From the NCBI GenBank assembly GCA_017467815.1, contig JAFUKI010000011.1:1-51545 (forward strand): DNA of 51,545 nt, given 5' to 3'. This document shows positions 34,404-43,232 of the stretch, one piece after another. Numbering within the stretch: position 1 is the first letter of the stretch; every line of letters begins with the position of its first letter. A model generated the notes under the pieces. The model worked only from the letters and a program-made list of their open reading frames with translations. It made no database searches and was not told the origin of the DNA. A program made the position numbers and the translations under genes. This DNA comes from Clostridia bacterium. GTDB taxonomy: Bacteria > Bacillota > Clostridia > Oscillospirales > CAG-272.

Positions 34404-34425
34404 TGCAGAGGTGGTAAAGATTTCG

Positions 34426-35937
34426 GTGGGGCTTTTTGATGCCATATATACGAGACAATCTGTAGATCGTATTGACAGTATTTCTGTGGAAAGTCAGGCG
34501 GAATACTGCAAAAAAGAGGTTTTTGACGGGGCGTACAGGATTTATGAAGACAGAGGTTACAGCGGTAAGAATATGGAACGTCCTGCTTTTCAAGAACTGT
34601 TAGGAGATATTACAACGGGCAAAGTACGGCGTGTGATTGTATATCGGCTGGACCGTATCAGTCGTTCTGTGCTGGATTTTGCCGGTGTGATTGATATTTT
34701 TCAGAAGTATCATGTGGATTTTGTTTCCACTATGGAGAAATTCGATACGGGTACGCCCATCGGGAAAGCCATGCTGATGATTGTGATGATCTTCGCGCAG
34801 CTTGAACGGGAAACCATACAGCAGCGTGTCATGGATGCCTATGCTTCCCGCAGCAGACGCGGATTCTACATGGGCGGACGTATCCCTTTTGGATTCGGCT
34901 TACAGGAAACGGTGATGGACGGGGTACGGACAAAGATGTATGTAAAAGTGGAAGAAGAAGCGGGGATTGTGGAAAAGATATTTGCCATGTACGCCGAACC
35001 GCAGACTTCGCTGGGGGATGTGATGCGGTATCTGGAGAAAAACGGTATCCGTAACCGTGGCGGGAAACCGTTCCAGAGAAGCCGGCTGCGGGATATGATC
35101 ACCAATCCCATCTATGTCCGGGCGGATCTGCGGCTGTATGATTTTTTCAGAGAACATGGGGCAAATATTGCGAACATCCCTGAAGATTTCATTGGAATCA
35201 ATGCTGCCTATCTGTATTCGGGAAATGATGCATCTTTACAGAGAAAATCCGGTTCACCTGCGGGACATACACTGGTTCTTGCCCCACATGAAGGACTGGT
35301 GGATGCAGGCACGTGGATTTGCTGTCGCGCCAAGTGTATGAACAACCGTACTGCGGCAAAACCTGTGAAAGCCAGAACCACTTGGCTTGCCGGGAAAATC
35401 AAATGTGCCTGCTGCGGTTATGCGCTGACGGCGAAGGTTCGTCACTGCAAGACAAAATCCGATAATCGGTATTATCTGTGCAGTCGGAAATACAGCGGCG
35501 GGTGTTCTTTTTCTTCCCTGGATGCTGACAGTGTGGATGCAATGGTGCTTGGAGAAATGCGGAAGAAGCTGGCGGAATTCCGGTATTTATCGGGATGGGA
35601 GCAGAGAAACCGGGATCTGCAAATCGTAAAGCAGAAGGAACGGATCGGAGAGATCGACGAAGAGATCGCTTCCCTGCTTCATAAAATCCCTTCTGCCAAT
35701 GCTACGGTTATGACATACATAAACAATCGTATCACTGCTCTTGATGCCGAAAAACGGGCGTTATTGGCATGTATTGCCAAGGATGGATTCGGGGGTCATG
35801 ACGATTCGGAAAGAATCAGCGGATATATGGAATATTGGGATGTACTTTCCATAAGCGACAAAATTACGGTGGTGGACTGTCTGATTGAGAATATTCATGC
35901 GGATGAGCATTCTCTGACAATACGGTGGAAAATTTAG
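34426..35937 (+). CDS. Large serine recombinase (resolvase/TnpX type)
   Basis: About 503 residues from GTG 34426, with AGAGGTGG upstream and the catalytic Ser close to the N-terminus (YTRQSVDR, Ser 12), as in this family; a longer frame from 34351 overlaps the small acidic ORF. Parts: resolvase catalytic domain (1-140; YRLDRISRSVLDFAGVI, FAQLERETIQQRV), recombinase domain (about 150-280), zinc ribbon (KCACCGYAL ... YYLCSRKYSGGC), and a coiled C-terminus. It catalyses integration or excision of mobile elements. No cargo genes or clear att repeats are adjacent, so it is either a solitary small element or what remains of one. Confidence 0.9.
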   Translation: MGLFDAIYTRQSVDRIDSISVESQAEYCKKEVFDGAYRIYEDRGYSGKNMERPAFQELLGDITTGKVRRVIVYRLDRISRSVLDFAGVIDIFQKYHVDFVSTMEKFDTGTPIGKAMLMIVMIFAQLERETIQQRVMDAYASRSRRGFYMGGRIPFGFGLQETVMDGVRTKMYVKVEEEAGIVEKIFAMYAEPQTSLGDVMRYLEKNGIRNRGGKPFQRSRLRDMITNPIYVRADLRLYDFFREHGANIANIPEDFIGINAAYLYSGNDASLQRKSGSPAGHTLVLAPHEGLVDAGTWICCRAKCMNNRTAAKPVKARTTWLAGKIKCACCGYALTAKVRHCKTKSDNRYYLCSRKYSGGCSFSSLDADSVDAMVLGEMRKKLAEFRYLSGWEQRNRDLQIVKQKERIGEIDEEIASLLHKIPSANATVMTYINNRITALDAEKRALLACIAKDGFGGHDDSERISGYMEYWDVLSISDKITVVDCLIENIHADEHSLTIRWKI

Positions 35938-35962
35938 GTGGTTGTCTTTGTCCATAAAAAAG

Positions 35963-36002
35963 GCTTACCTCGTGCTTTGAACAAACACAGGGTAAGCTTT
36001 TC
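35963..36002 (+). terminator. Terminator of the recombinase gene
   Basis: GCTTACC (35963-35969) pairs with GGTAAGC (35991-35997), with an inner GTG/CAC pairing, followed by a T-run. It may also serve the converging AraC gene. Confidence 0.75.
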
Positions 36003-36028
36003 TTATTTTGTCGGGGACTTCTGCAGAT

Positions 36029-37258
36029 TTATATACTCTGGGACAATTTCAGGGATTCGCGGTATTCCTTCGGGGTTTTACCGGTCAGTTTCTTGAATGT
36101 TTTGGAAAAATACTGGACATCCATAATTCCGCAGTGGAGTGCGATGGTCTGGATCTGCTGGTGCGTTGTGGCGAGAAGGAATTTCGCGTGATGGATCCGC
36201 TTTTCCCTTATGTATTCGGAAACGGTTTTGCCGGTGTCTTTCTTGAAAATGGTAGAAAGATAGCCGGCGCTGACATTCAGGTGTTGTGCCAGAGACTGCA
36301 GGGAAAGATCTGCCGACAGGTCGGAATCAATCAGCAGGACGGTCTTCTGTACCACAATGGAAAACTGCATCAGGGCATGTCTGCGCACCAGCCGGCAGTA
36401 GGTACGGAACATTTCACGCATCAGATCATGATTTTCGGACAGTTCATGCATATTCTCGATCTTTGCGGCAAATTCCGAGGATGTACGATCCAGATATACC
36501 GGATGTACACCGCCGTTTTCCGCCGCTTTCCGTAAGAGGGTATTCATGATAATACCGTAATTCTTGACATTGCGCAGCGGATCGGGCAGGCGTTTTTCAA
36601 AAACTTCATCGGAAAGTCCGGATAAGAGCTGGTTTTCTTTATGCAGCTGCCCCAGTGTGACTGCCTGGATCATTTCGTTTTCATAAGCATAACGCTTTTC
36701 CATGGTTTTCATGTTTATGAGAACATCATCGTAGGCATCCTCATACATGGGTTCGTTGATGGGAGATGCGGAAACGGGGTTTTGCTTATTCACATCCACA
36801 ATGGCAAAGGACGGGCTTTTCCAGATACGCTCGCAGAAAGTGGTCAGCATCACAAACAGATGACATCCTTCTGTCAGCACGGGGATACTCCTATAGAATT
36901 CTTCAAAATATAGCCTCCGCGCCGGAGAAATTTCCCGTTTTTCCAAAAGTTCCGGTATACGCTCACGGGAAACTTCGGACGAGTGATACGGACCTACGAT
37001 CAGTACGGTGGGACTCTTTGTCTCCGGCAGCAGGAAATACAGATAACAAAGATTATAGCTGTCCGTAAATTTGTACATTGTATGGGATTCCAGCTCACCG
37101 GAAGATACATGTGCCTGCCAGGGTTCATTCCCCACTGGATTGTCCGTTGCCAGATCGGATATCGCCGGTGTGGATTCGTTCGGTGTGACAACAAGAACAC
37201 GGACACGGCTTTTTTTCAGCGTATCGCACAAAAATTGCAGTTCGTTTTTATAAAACAC
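36029..37258 (-). CDS. AraC-family transcriptional regulator
   Basis: A 409-residue regulator. The start is GTG at 37258 with GAGGGG 8 bases upstream. The long N-terminal part (1-300) holds a sensor-like region (CYLYFLLPE..PTVLIVGPYHS) and a central segment; the C-terminal about 100 residues are the two-helix-turn-helix AraC domain (LSLQSLAQHLNVSAGYLSTI, then HCGIMDVQYFSKTFKKLTGK, PKEYR). It is divergent from the glycoside transporter and beta-galactosidase genes and is the likely activator of them. It has a near-consensus promoter with repeats in its leader. Confidence 0.92.
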   Translation of the reverse strand: MFYKNELQFLCDTLKKSRVRVLVVTPNESTPAISDLATDNPVGNEPWQAHVSSGELESHTMYKFTDSYNLCYLYFLLPETKSPTVLIVGPYHSSEVSRERIPELLEKREISPARRLYFEEFYRSIPVLTEGCHLFVMLTTFCERIWKSPSFAIVDVNKQNPVSASPINEPMYEDAYDDVLINMKTMEKRYAYENEMIQAVTLGQLHKENQLLSGLSDEVFEKRLPDPLRNVKNYGIIMNTLLRKAAENGGVHPVYLDRTSSEFAAKIENMHELSENHDLMREMFRTYCRLVRRHALMQFSIVVQKTVLLIDSDLSADLSLQSLAQHLNVSAGYLSTIFKKDTGKTVSEYIREKRIHHAKFLLATTHQQIQTIALHCGIMDVQYFSKTFKKLTGKTPKEYRESLKLSQSI

Positions 37259-37290
37259 GTATTCGCCCCTCTACAAGTTACATTTGTATT

Positions 37291-37327
37291 CATCGGAATA
37301 TACATCCGATTGCACAATTCATCCGAT
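37291..37327. promoter_or_regulatory. Repeated CATCCGAT sites in the AraC leader
   Basis: CATCCGAT occurs at 37303-37310 and 37320-37327, with an inverted ATCGGA at 37292-37297. The two direct copies are 17 bases apart, start to start, close to two helical turns as expected for AraC-type half sites. They lie just downstream of the regulator's promoter, suiting autoregulation. Confidence 0.4.
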
Positions 37328-37337
37328 GACCACACCC

Positions 37338-37366
37338 ATTATAACACGCTTTTTGTATATTTGCAA
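37338..37366 (-). promoter_or_regulatory. Sigma-A promoter of the AraC regulator
   Basis: Minus strand TTGCAA (37361-37366), 17-base spacer, TATAAT (37338-37343) with TGT extended -10. The divergent transporter side has only a weak TATACT at 37443-37448 and no good -35, as expected for an activator-dependent promoter. Confidence 0.7.
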
Positions 37367-37533
37367 CATCGTTTTTCGGAAAAAGATGAAAATAATACAA
37401 AAACACTGTAAAAAATTACTCACGCTTGTTTTAAAAATGATTTATACTAAAAATAGCTGTATTTTTGTCGGATTTTTGGCTTTAGTTTACAAGGATTTGC
37501 ACAACAACAAAACAAAGAAAAGAGGAAAACAGT

Positions 37534-39009
37534 ATGAAAAAAGACGCGATCACGACTGGCGGAAACGCACAGAACAAGTTCAGACTGCTGGACAGTATTT
37601 CTTACGCCGCCGGTGACTTTGGATGCAACATGAGTTTTGCGCTCAAAGGTACCCTTACCATCTTCTGGTCCCAGTTCATGGGCCTCGGCGACTCCCTTTA
37701 TGCACTTCTTTTGATCTTTGTTCAGATCTGGGACGCGATCAACGACCCTCTCATCGGTTCCATGATCGATGCGGACAGACGGAAGTATAAGAGAAACAAG
37801 TTCCTCTCCTATATTTTTGTAGGTTCTCTCGGTCTTCTGGTTGCCGGTGCTCTCTGCTTTATCCCCGTACCGAATGCGCCTCACATCGTTAAAGTTATTC
37901 TGTTCCTTGCCGGTTATGTAATCTGGGATGCTTTCTATACCGTTGCGAATGTTCCTTACGGTTCTCTGCTTTCCCTGATTTCCTCCGACACCAAGGACCG
38001 TGCTTCCCTTTCTGCATGGAGATCCGTTGGTTCCATGATCGGTAATATGGTGCCCATGGTAATCCTGCCCTTCATCATCTGGAAGGACAGAGTGGACGAA
38101 AACGGCGTGGCTGTTCTTGACGAAGCCGGCGAAGTAATCAAGGATCTGCAGGGTTACAATGTATTCTGGGCAGCACTCATCATGGGTGTGCTTGGCTTCA
38201 TTTCCTTCCAGTTCATGAGCCGCACCACCAAGATCCGCGTTTCCACGGATGTGAAGATCAACGAAAATGCACCGAGATTCAATGTATTCAGAGCGTTTGT
38301 CAACTTCCTGAAGAACCGTCCCGCAGTTGGTGCAACCCTTGCTGCTATGGGTATGTTCATCGGTATGCAGGGTGCTTCCGCGGCTGTTACCGTTCTTTTC
38401 CAGACATACTTCAAGAATCCCGAAATCTCCGGTGTTGTTCAGCTCTTCTCCATGATCCCGATTCTTTGCTTCACTCCCCTTGCCCGTAAAGCGGTTGATA
38501 AGTTCGGCAAGAAGGAACTCTGCGTTGTTGGTTCCGCTTGTTCCGTGATCGCCGGTATCGGTCTGGTTGTACTGCCCATTACCCCCGATGCAAAGGGTCT
38601 GGGTATTTACATTGCCTGCCAGTTTGTTTACAACCTCGGTCTGGGTATTTACTCCACCGTTTCCTGGGCGCTCATGGGCGATGCCATCGACTACAACGAA
38701 TGGAAAACCGGCAAGCGTGAAGAAGGTGTTGTATACTCCCTCCATTCCTTCTTCCGTAAGCTCGCACAGGGTGCTGGTCCTTCCATTGCCCTTGTAATCA
38801 TGGTTTCTCTCGGTTACATCGGTGAAAACGGCGGCGCACAGACTCCCGAGGTTGCTCTGAATATGCGTTACCTCGTTGCCGTTCTCTTCCTGGTCAGCGC
38901 ACTTCTGGAATTTGTGGGTCTTGCTCTGATTTACAATCTGAACAAGAAGACCCTTGCCAAGATGAACGAAGAACTTGCAGCACGCAAAGCCGAATCTGCA
39001 GACAAATAA
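37534..39009 (+). CDS. Glycoside-pentoside-hexuronide (GPH) family transporter
   Basis: A 491-residue, 12-helix cation-coupled sugar transporter. Family marks: KFRLLDSISYAAGDFGCNMS, QIWDAINDPLIGSMIDADRR (the ND.P.iG cation-site region), YTVANVPYGSLLSLISSD, RASLSAWRSVGSMIGN, and WALMGDAIDYNEWKTGKREEG. It probably imports beta-galactosides or related glycosides in symport with Na+ or H+. AGAGG lies about 9 bases before the ATG. It is followed by a hairpin and the GH2 enzyme; an AraC regulator is divergent. Confidence 0.93.
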   Translation: MKKDAITTGGNAQNKFRLLDSISYAAGDFGCNMSFALKGTLTIFWSQFMGLGDSLYALLLIFVQIWDAINDPLIGSMIDADRRKYKRNKFLSYIFVGSLGLLVAGALCFIPVPNAPHIVKVILFLAGYVIWDAFYTVANVPYGSLLSLISSDTKDRASLSAWRSVGSMIGNMVPMVILPFIIWKDRVDENGVAVLDEAGEVIKDLQGYNVFWAALIMGVLGFISFQFMSRTTKIRVSTDVKINENAPRFNVFRAFVNFLKNRPAVGATLAAMGMFIGMQGASAAVTVLFQTYFKNPEISGVVQLFSMIPILCFTPLARKAVDKFGKKELCVVGSACSVIAGIGLVVLPITPDAKGLGIYIACQFVYNLGLGIYSTVSWALMGDAIDYNEWKTGKREEGVVYSLHSFFRKLAQGAGPSIALVIMVSLGYIGENGGAQTPEVALNMRYLVAVLFLVSALLEFVGLALIYNLNKKTLAKMNEELAARKAESADK

Positions 39010-39028
39010 TTTTACATTGACTGTTTCA

Positions 39029-39064
39029 GGCGTCCGGCATCATATGGGTGTCGGACGCCATTTT
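39029..39064 (+). terminator. Hairpin between transporter and GH2 gene
   Basis: GGCGTCCG (39029-39036) pairs with CGGACGCC (39052-39059), followed by TTTT. With no good promoter in the next 75 bases it probably attenuates rather than stops transcription into the GH2 gene. Confidence 0.7.
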
Positions 39065-39137
39065 AAAAATATGTCATACGGTGTTCATATTTTTATGGCA
39101 TGATATCTTCAATGAAATCAATTAAGGAGAACATACA

Positions 39138-41411
39138 GTGAGAAACATTATCAAACTCAATGAAAACTGGCTTTTTGTCAAGGACTGTGCTGATATTTCC
39201 GTACGTGAAGGTGTAAATGTTACACTCCCCCATACCTGGAATGCAGAAGACGGTCAGGATGGCGGAAACGATTATTTCAGAGGTTCCTGTCTCTATGTGA
39301 AAACACTAAAGAAGGCAGATCTTCCTGCGGCTGACTGCTATTATCTTGAAATCCGCGGCGCCAACTCCTCTGCGGATGTATATCTGGACGGTGCGAAGCT
39401 TGCCCACCACGACGGCGGTTACTCCACATGGAGAGTGGATCTGTCCGGTAAGATCGGCGAAGAAAGTACCCTCGCCATTGTAGTGGACAACGCCCCCAAT
39501 GACACGGTTTATCCCCAGATGGCGGACTTCACCTTCTACGGCGGTCTGTACCGTGATGTGAACCTGATCGCCGTGAACAAGACCCACTTTGATCTGGAAT
39601 ACTTCGGCGGCAATGGTCTGAAGATTACACCCGCTGTGGAAGGTAAGGATGCCAAAGTGGAAGTTGAAGTATACACCACTCCCCTTTCCGATACTCAGAA
39701 GCTGATTTATACGATTTACGACAAGGATGAGAAGGAAGTACAGAAGATCGAGTCCACCGACAAGAAGGTTGTATTTGATCTGAAGGACGTGCATCTGTGG
39801 CAGGGTCGTCCGGATCCGTATCTCTACTGCTGTGAAGTGGAAATCGAAGAAAACGGTGTGATTCTGGACAATGTATGCAGCCGTTTCGGATGCCGCAGCT
39901 TCAGGATTGATCCCGACAACGGATTTATTCTGAACGGTAAGGAATATCCTCTCCGCGGTGTATCCCGTCACCAGGACAGACTGGGCGTGGGCAATGCGCT
40001 GCTTCCTGAACATCATGCGGAAGATATTGACCTGATCATGGAAGTGGGCGCTACCACCATCCGTCTGGCGCACTACCAGCATGACCAGTATTTCTACGAT
40101 CTCTGCGACGAAAAGGGACTCGTGATCTGGGCGGAGATTCCGTATATCTCCAAACATTTGCCCGGCGGCAGAGGAAATACGATTTCCCAGATGAAGGAAC
40201 TGATTACCCAGAACTACAACCATGCTTCCATCTTTATCTGGGGACTTTCCAACGAAATTTCCATCGGCGGTTCTGACGATGATCTGCTGGAAAACCACCG
40301 TATTCTCAATGATCTGGTACATGAGATGGACAAGACCCGTCTGACCACCATTGCTGCGGTCTCCATGTGCAAGATGGATGACCCCTATCTGCTGATTCCC
40401 GATGTGGTTTCCTACAACCATTATTTCGGTTGGTACGGCGGGGACGTCAGCATGAACGGTCCCTGGTTTGACAAGTTCCATCAGATGCATCCCACCATTC
40501 CCGTTGGTATCAGTGAATACGGATGTGAAGCGCTGAACTGGCACACCAGCGATCCCAAGCAGGGGGACTATACGGAAGAATACCAGGCATATTACCACGA
40601 AGAACTGATCAAACAGCTCTTCTCCCGCAAGTACATCTGGGCAACCCATGTATGGAATATGTTCGATTTCGGTGCGGATGCCAGAGCGGAAGGCGGCGAA
40701 AACGGTCAGAATCACAAGGGTCTGGTTACCATGGACAGAAAGTACAAGAAGGACTCCTTCTATGCGTACAAGGCATGGCTCTCCGATGATCCCTTCGTGC
40801 ATCTCTGCGGCAAGAGATATGTGGACCGTGTGGAAGATGTTACCAAGGTTACCGTATATTCCAACCAGCCGGAAGTGGAACTCTTTGTAAACGGCAAGAG
40901 CATCGGCAAAAAGACTGCGCCCGATCATTTCTTCTATTTTGACGTAAAGAACGAAGGGGAAACGACCATCGTTGCCAAGGCAGGCGATCTCTCCGATGAA
41001 GGAAAGATCCGTAAGGTCGCTGAACGGAACATGGATTATGTTCTCAAAGAAGTCGGCGCTGTTCTCAACTGGTTCGATGTTGTGGAAGTGGAAGGCAGAT
41101 ATTCTCTCAACGACAAGATTTCTGACATCATGCAGTCCAAGCGCGGCAAACTGTGGTTCCTCTCCCTCGGTCTGAAACTCAAGAAAAAGATGGATGCCAA
41201 CAAGAAAGAAAAGGCAGCCGGTGACAAGAAGTCCGGCGGCTTTGATGTGGATCTGAAATCGGACGGCGGTCTGATGGAAATGATGGGCGGATTTACCGTA
41301 CTGCGTCTTTCCAGCATGATGGGTATGATGAACATCAGCTTCACCAAGGAAGAACTGCTGAAATTGAACAAGCAGCTCAACCGTATCCGTAAGCCGAAGA
41401 ATCTGAAGTAA
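39138..41411 (+). CDS. GH2 family beta-galactosidase-like enzyme
   Basis: A 757-residue cytoplasmic glycoside hydrolase. GTG start at 39138 with AAGGAGA 8 bases upstream. Sugar-binding domain (about 1-170; LPHTWNAEDGQDGG, YFRGSCLY, TFYGGLYRDV), Ig-like domain (about 170-265), and TIM barrel (about 265-560) with acid/base E373 (WGLSNEIS) and nucleophile E460 (GISEYGCEA). A DUF4982-like Ig domain follows (VYSNQPEVELFVNGKSIGKK), then about 100 residues of Lys/Met-rich helices with MMGGFTVLRLSSMMGMM and FTKEELLKLNKQL. It likely hydrolyses the glycoside imported by the upstream GPH transporter. Galactosidase rather than glucuronidase is a best guess. Confidence 0.9.
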   Translation: MRNIIKLNENWLFVKDCADISVREGVNVTLPHTWNAEDGQDGGNDYFRGSCLYVKTLKKADLPAADCYYLEIRGANSSADVYLDGAKLAHHDGGYSTWRVDLSGKIGEESTLAIVVDNAPNDTVYPQMADFTFYGGLYRDVNLIAVNKTHFDLEYFGGNGLKITPAVEGKDAKVEVEVYTTPLSDTQKLIYTIYDKDEKEVQKIESTDKKVVFDLKDVHLWQGRPDPYLYCCEVEIEENGVILDNVCSRFGCRSFRIDPDNGFILNGKEYPLRGVSRHQDRLGVGNALLPEHHAEDIDLIMEVGATTIRLAHYQHDQYFYDLCDEKGLVIWAEIPYISKHLPGGRGNTISQMKELITQNYNHASIFIWGLSNEISIGGSDDDLLENHRILNDLVHEMDKTRLTTIAAVSMCKMDDPYLLIPDVVSYNHYFGWYGGDVSMNGPWFDKFHQMHPTIPVGISEYGCEALNWHTSDPKQGDYTEEYQAYYHEELIKQLFSRKYIWATHVWNMFDFGADARAEGGENGQNHKGLVTMDRKYKKDSFYAYKAWLSDDPFVHLCGKRYVDRVEDVTKVTVYSNQPEVELFVNGKSIGKKTAPDHFFYFDVKNEGETTIVAKAGDLSDEGKIRKVAERNMDYVLKEVGAVLNWFDVVEVEGRYSLNDKISDIMQSKRGKLWFLSLGLKLKKKMDANKKEKAAGDKKSGGFDVDLKSDGGLMEMMGGFTVLRLSSMMGMMNISFTKEELLKLNKQLNRIRKPKNLK

Positions 41412-41430
41412 GTTTTTGCCGTTCCCTCCT

Positions 41431-41529
41431 GATGGATTCGGTGATGCGCTTCGCAGTGCACAGGATCAGATGGATGCCAAGAACTTCTACGGATGGAATC
41501 CGGCGTTTGATAAGGGAAACCGGAAATAA
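41431..41529 (+). pseudogene. Orphan 3' end of a cotJC gene
   Basis: A frame with no start codon, ending at TAA 41527. It encodes FGDALRSAQDQMDAKNFYGW followed by NPAFDKGNRK. This is the characteristic C-terminal tail of CotJC/manganese-catalase coat proteins (RFGEALR..Q..LDSKNFYAFNP). It begins at the TTCGGTGA core where the cotJC gene at 8784-9371 leaves the family pattern (HYQRFGE), so the two pieces would join in frame into a normal tail. It starts 20 bases after the GH2 stop and precedes a terminator. Either a rearrangement moved this end, or a second cotJC copy was lost. Confidence 0.75.
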
Positions 41530-41557
41530 TTCTGTACTGACGTAAAATCATGCAGAT

Positions 41558-41598
41558 AACAGAAGCTGTATCTTAACGGGTACAGCTTCTGTTTATTT
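41558..41598 (+). terminator. Terminator after the cotJC fragment
   Basis: AACAGAAGCTGTA (41558-41570) pairs perfectly with TACAGCTTCTGTT (41581-41593), followed by a T-rich tract. Confidence 0.85.
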
Positions 41599-41639
41599 GC
41601 CTGATTTTTCAACACAAAAAATACATAAAAACCTTGCTA

Positions 41640-41667
41640 TTGACAGCATAATATGTTAAAATAATTT
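41640..41667 (+). promoter_or_regulatory. Promoter of the NSS symporter gene
   Basis: TTGACA (41640-41645), 16-base spacer, TAATTT (41662-41667). The -35 is perfect and the -10 weak. Confidence 0.5.
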
Positions 41668-41721
41668 TTAGTATTATTCTTTATCCGGACACATTTTTTC
41701 ATCAACAAAAGGAGTTTCGAA

Positions 41722-43089
41722 ATGAACCAACGTGAAAAGTTTTCATCCCGCCTCGGGTTTATCCTGATTTCCGCCGGATGTGCGATCGGACTGGGGAATG
41801 TTTACCGCTTTCCGATCATTACCGGTGCGTACGGCGGTGCTTTTTTTGTACTGATCTACATCGTTTTCCTGCTTCTGCTCGGTATTCCCATTATGACGGC
41901 TGAACTGGCTGTCGGCCGTGCAAGTCAGCGCAGTATTGCCTCTTCCTTTGATGTTCTGGAAAAGCCGGGACAGAAATGGCACCTGATGAAGTATCTCGGT
42001 GTTGCCGGCAACTATCTGCTGATGATGTTCTACACCACCATCGCCGGATGGATGTTGATCTATTTCTGGAAATACGTAAACGGTTCCATTCTGACTGCGC
42101 AGGGTGATAACGGACTGATGAATGTATTTCTTTCCATGGTCGGCGATCCCATGCAGTGCATTATTGCGGCTGTTATCGTTATCATACTCTGCTTCGCCGT
42201 TTGCGCTCTCGGTCTGCAGAATGGTGTGGAAAAGATCACCAAGGTTATGATGATCGCCCTGTTCTTACTGATGATTTCTCTTGCCGTGTATTCCTGTACT
42301 TTGCCCGGCACTGCGGAAGGTCTGAAGTTCTATCTGGTTCCTTCTCTGGATAATCTGGTCAATTCCGGTATCTGGACCGTTATTTCCGCCGCCATGGGTC
42401 AGGCATTCTTTACTCTCAGTATCGGTATCGGCTCCATTGCAATTTTCGGCAGCTACATCATCAAGGACCGCAGACTGCTGGGTGAAGCGGTTACCATTGT
42501 AAGCCTGGATACTTCCGTAGCACTGATCTCCGGTCTGATCGTGTTCCCTGCCTGCTTTACTTACGGCACACAGATCACCGCAGATTCCGCCGGTTCCCTC
42601 TTTCTGTTCCGCACGCTGTCCAGTATTTTCAACCAGATGCCAGCCGGTCGTATTATCGGCGCTCTGTTCTTCCTGTTCATGATGTTTGCGGCGCTCTCCA
42701 CCGTTATTGCCGTATTTGAAAACATTATGTCCTTCTGGCTGGAAACCACCAAGCTGAGCCGTGTGAAGATCGCCATCATCAACATTTGTCTGCTGGTCGT
42801 TCTGGCAATTCCGGCTATGCTCAGCGAAAACCTGCTGTCCTTCATCAAGTTGGGCGGCAAAACCATTATCGACATGGAAGACTTTGCAGTTTCCAACATT
42901 CTCCTTCCTGTCGGCAGTCTGGTATATGTTATTTTCTGTACCAGCAGATACGGTTGGGGTTGGAACAAGTATTTTGAAGAAGTCAACACCGGTGATAAGG
43001 GGGCACGTGTTCCCAAATGGATAAAACCTTATATGTCCTATATTCTGCCTCTGATCATTATTGTTGTTCTGGTTATGTCTTTGGTTTAA
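41722..43089 (+). CDS. Neurotransmitter:sodium symporter (NSS) family amino-acid transporter
   Basis: A 455-residue protein with about 11-12 membrane helices. The N-terminal signature SAGCAIGLGNVYRFPIITGA, with YGGAFFVLIY after it, is the unwound first helix that binds Na+ and substrate. Later marks are PIMTAELAVGRASQRS and GQAFFTLSIGIGSIAIFGSY. Bacterial relatives (LeuT, MhsT, TnaT) import hydrophobic amino acids with Na+; the substrate here cannot be fixed. AAAGGAG sits 9 bases before the ATG. It is followed by a carbohydrate-fold protein with no obvious metabolic link. Confidence 0.93.
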   Translation: MNQREKFSSRLGFILISAGCAIGLGNVYRFPIITGAYGGAFFVLIYIVFLLLLGIPIMTAELAVGRASQRSIASSFDVLEKPGQKWHLMKYLGVAGNYLLMMFYTTIAGWMLIYFWKYVNGSILTAQGDNGLMNVFLSMVGDPMQCIIAAVIVIILCFAVCALGLQNGVEKITKVMMIALFLLMISLAVYSCTLPGTAEGLKFYLVPSLDNLVNSGIWTVISAAMGQAFFTLSIGIGSIAIFGSYIIKDRRLLGEAVTIVSLDTSVALISGLIVFPACFTYGTQITADSAGSLFLFRTLSSIFNQMPAGRIIGALFFLFMMFAALSTVIAVFENIMSFWLETTKLSRVKIAIINICLLVVLAIPAMLSENLLSFIKLGGKTIIDMEDFAVSNILLPVGSLVYVIFCTSRYGWGWNKYFEEVNTGDKGARVPKWIKPYMSYILPLIIIVVLVMSLV

Positions 43090-43172
43090 GACAACATACT
43101 GCATTTTATTGAAATAATAAAACAAAGCAGCACTTTTGAGGTACGGGGAGTGAATTAAGCCGATCGTCCCTG

Positions 43173-43184
43173 AACAGCGCTGTT
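43173..43184. promoter_or_regulatory. 12-bp perfect palindrome upstream of the six-hairpin protein
   Basis: AACAGCGCTGTT at 43173-43184, 49 bases before the ATG. No clear promoter is seen in 43090-43232, so an operator role is only a suggestion. Confidence 0.3.
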
Positions 43185-43232
43185 TTGCACACGGTGGCCC
43201 TTGATAAAAGCCATCCAAGAAAGGAGCTTAAT

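Noticed and set aside
34351..34425. Longer N-terminus for the serine recombinase from TTG 34351
   Set aside because: It would overlap the well-formed 57-residue ORF and place 25 extra residues before a catalytic domain that normally starts directly.
34132..36010. Attachment sites flanking the recombinase
   Set aside because: I could not find a convincing pair of flanking direct repeats by eye.
39306..40928. 540-residue minus-strand frame opposite the GH2 gene
   Set aside because: Shadow frame; the plus strand encodes clear GH2 catalytic motifs.
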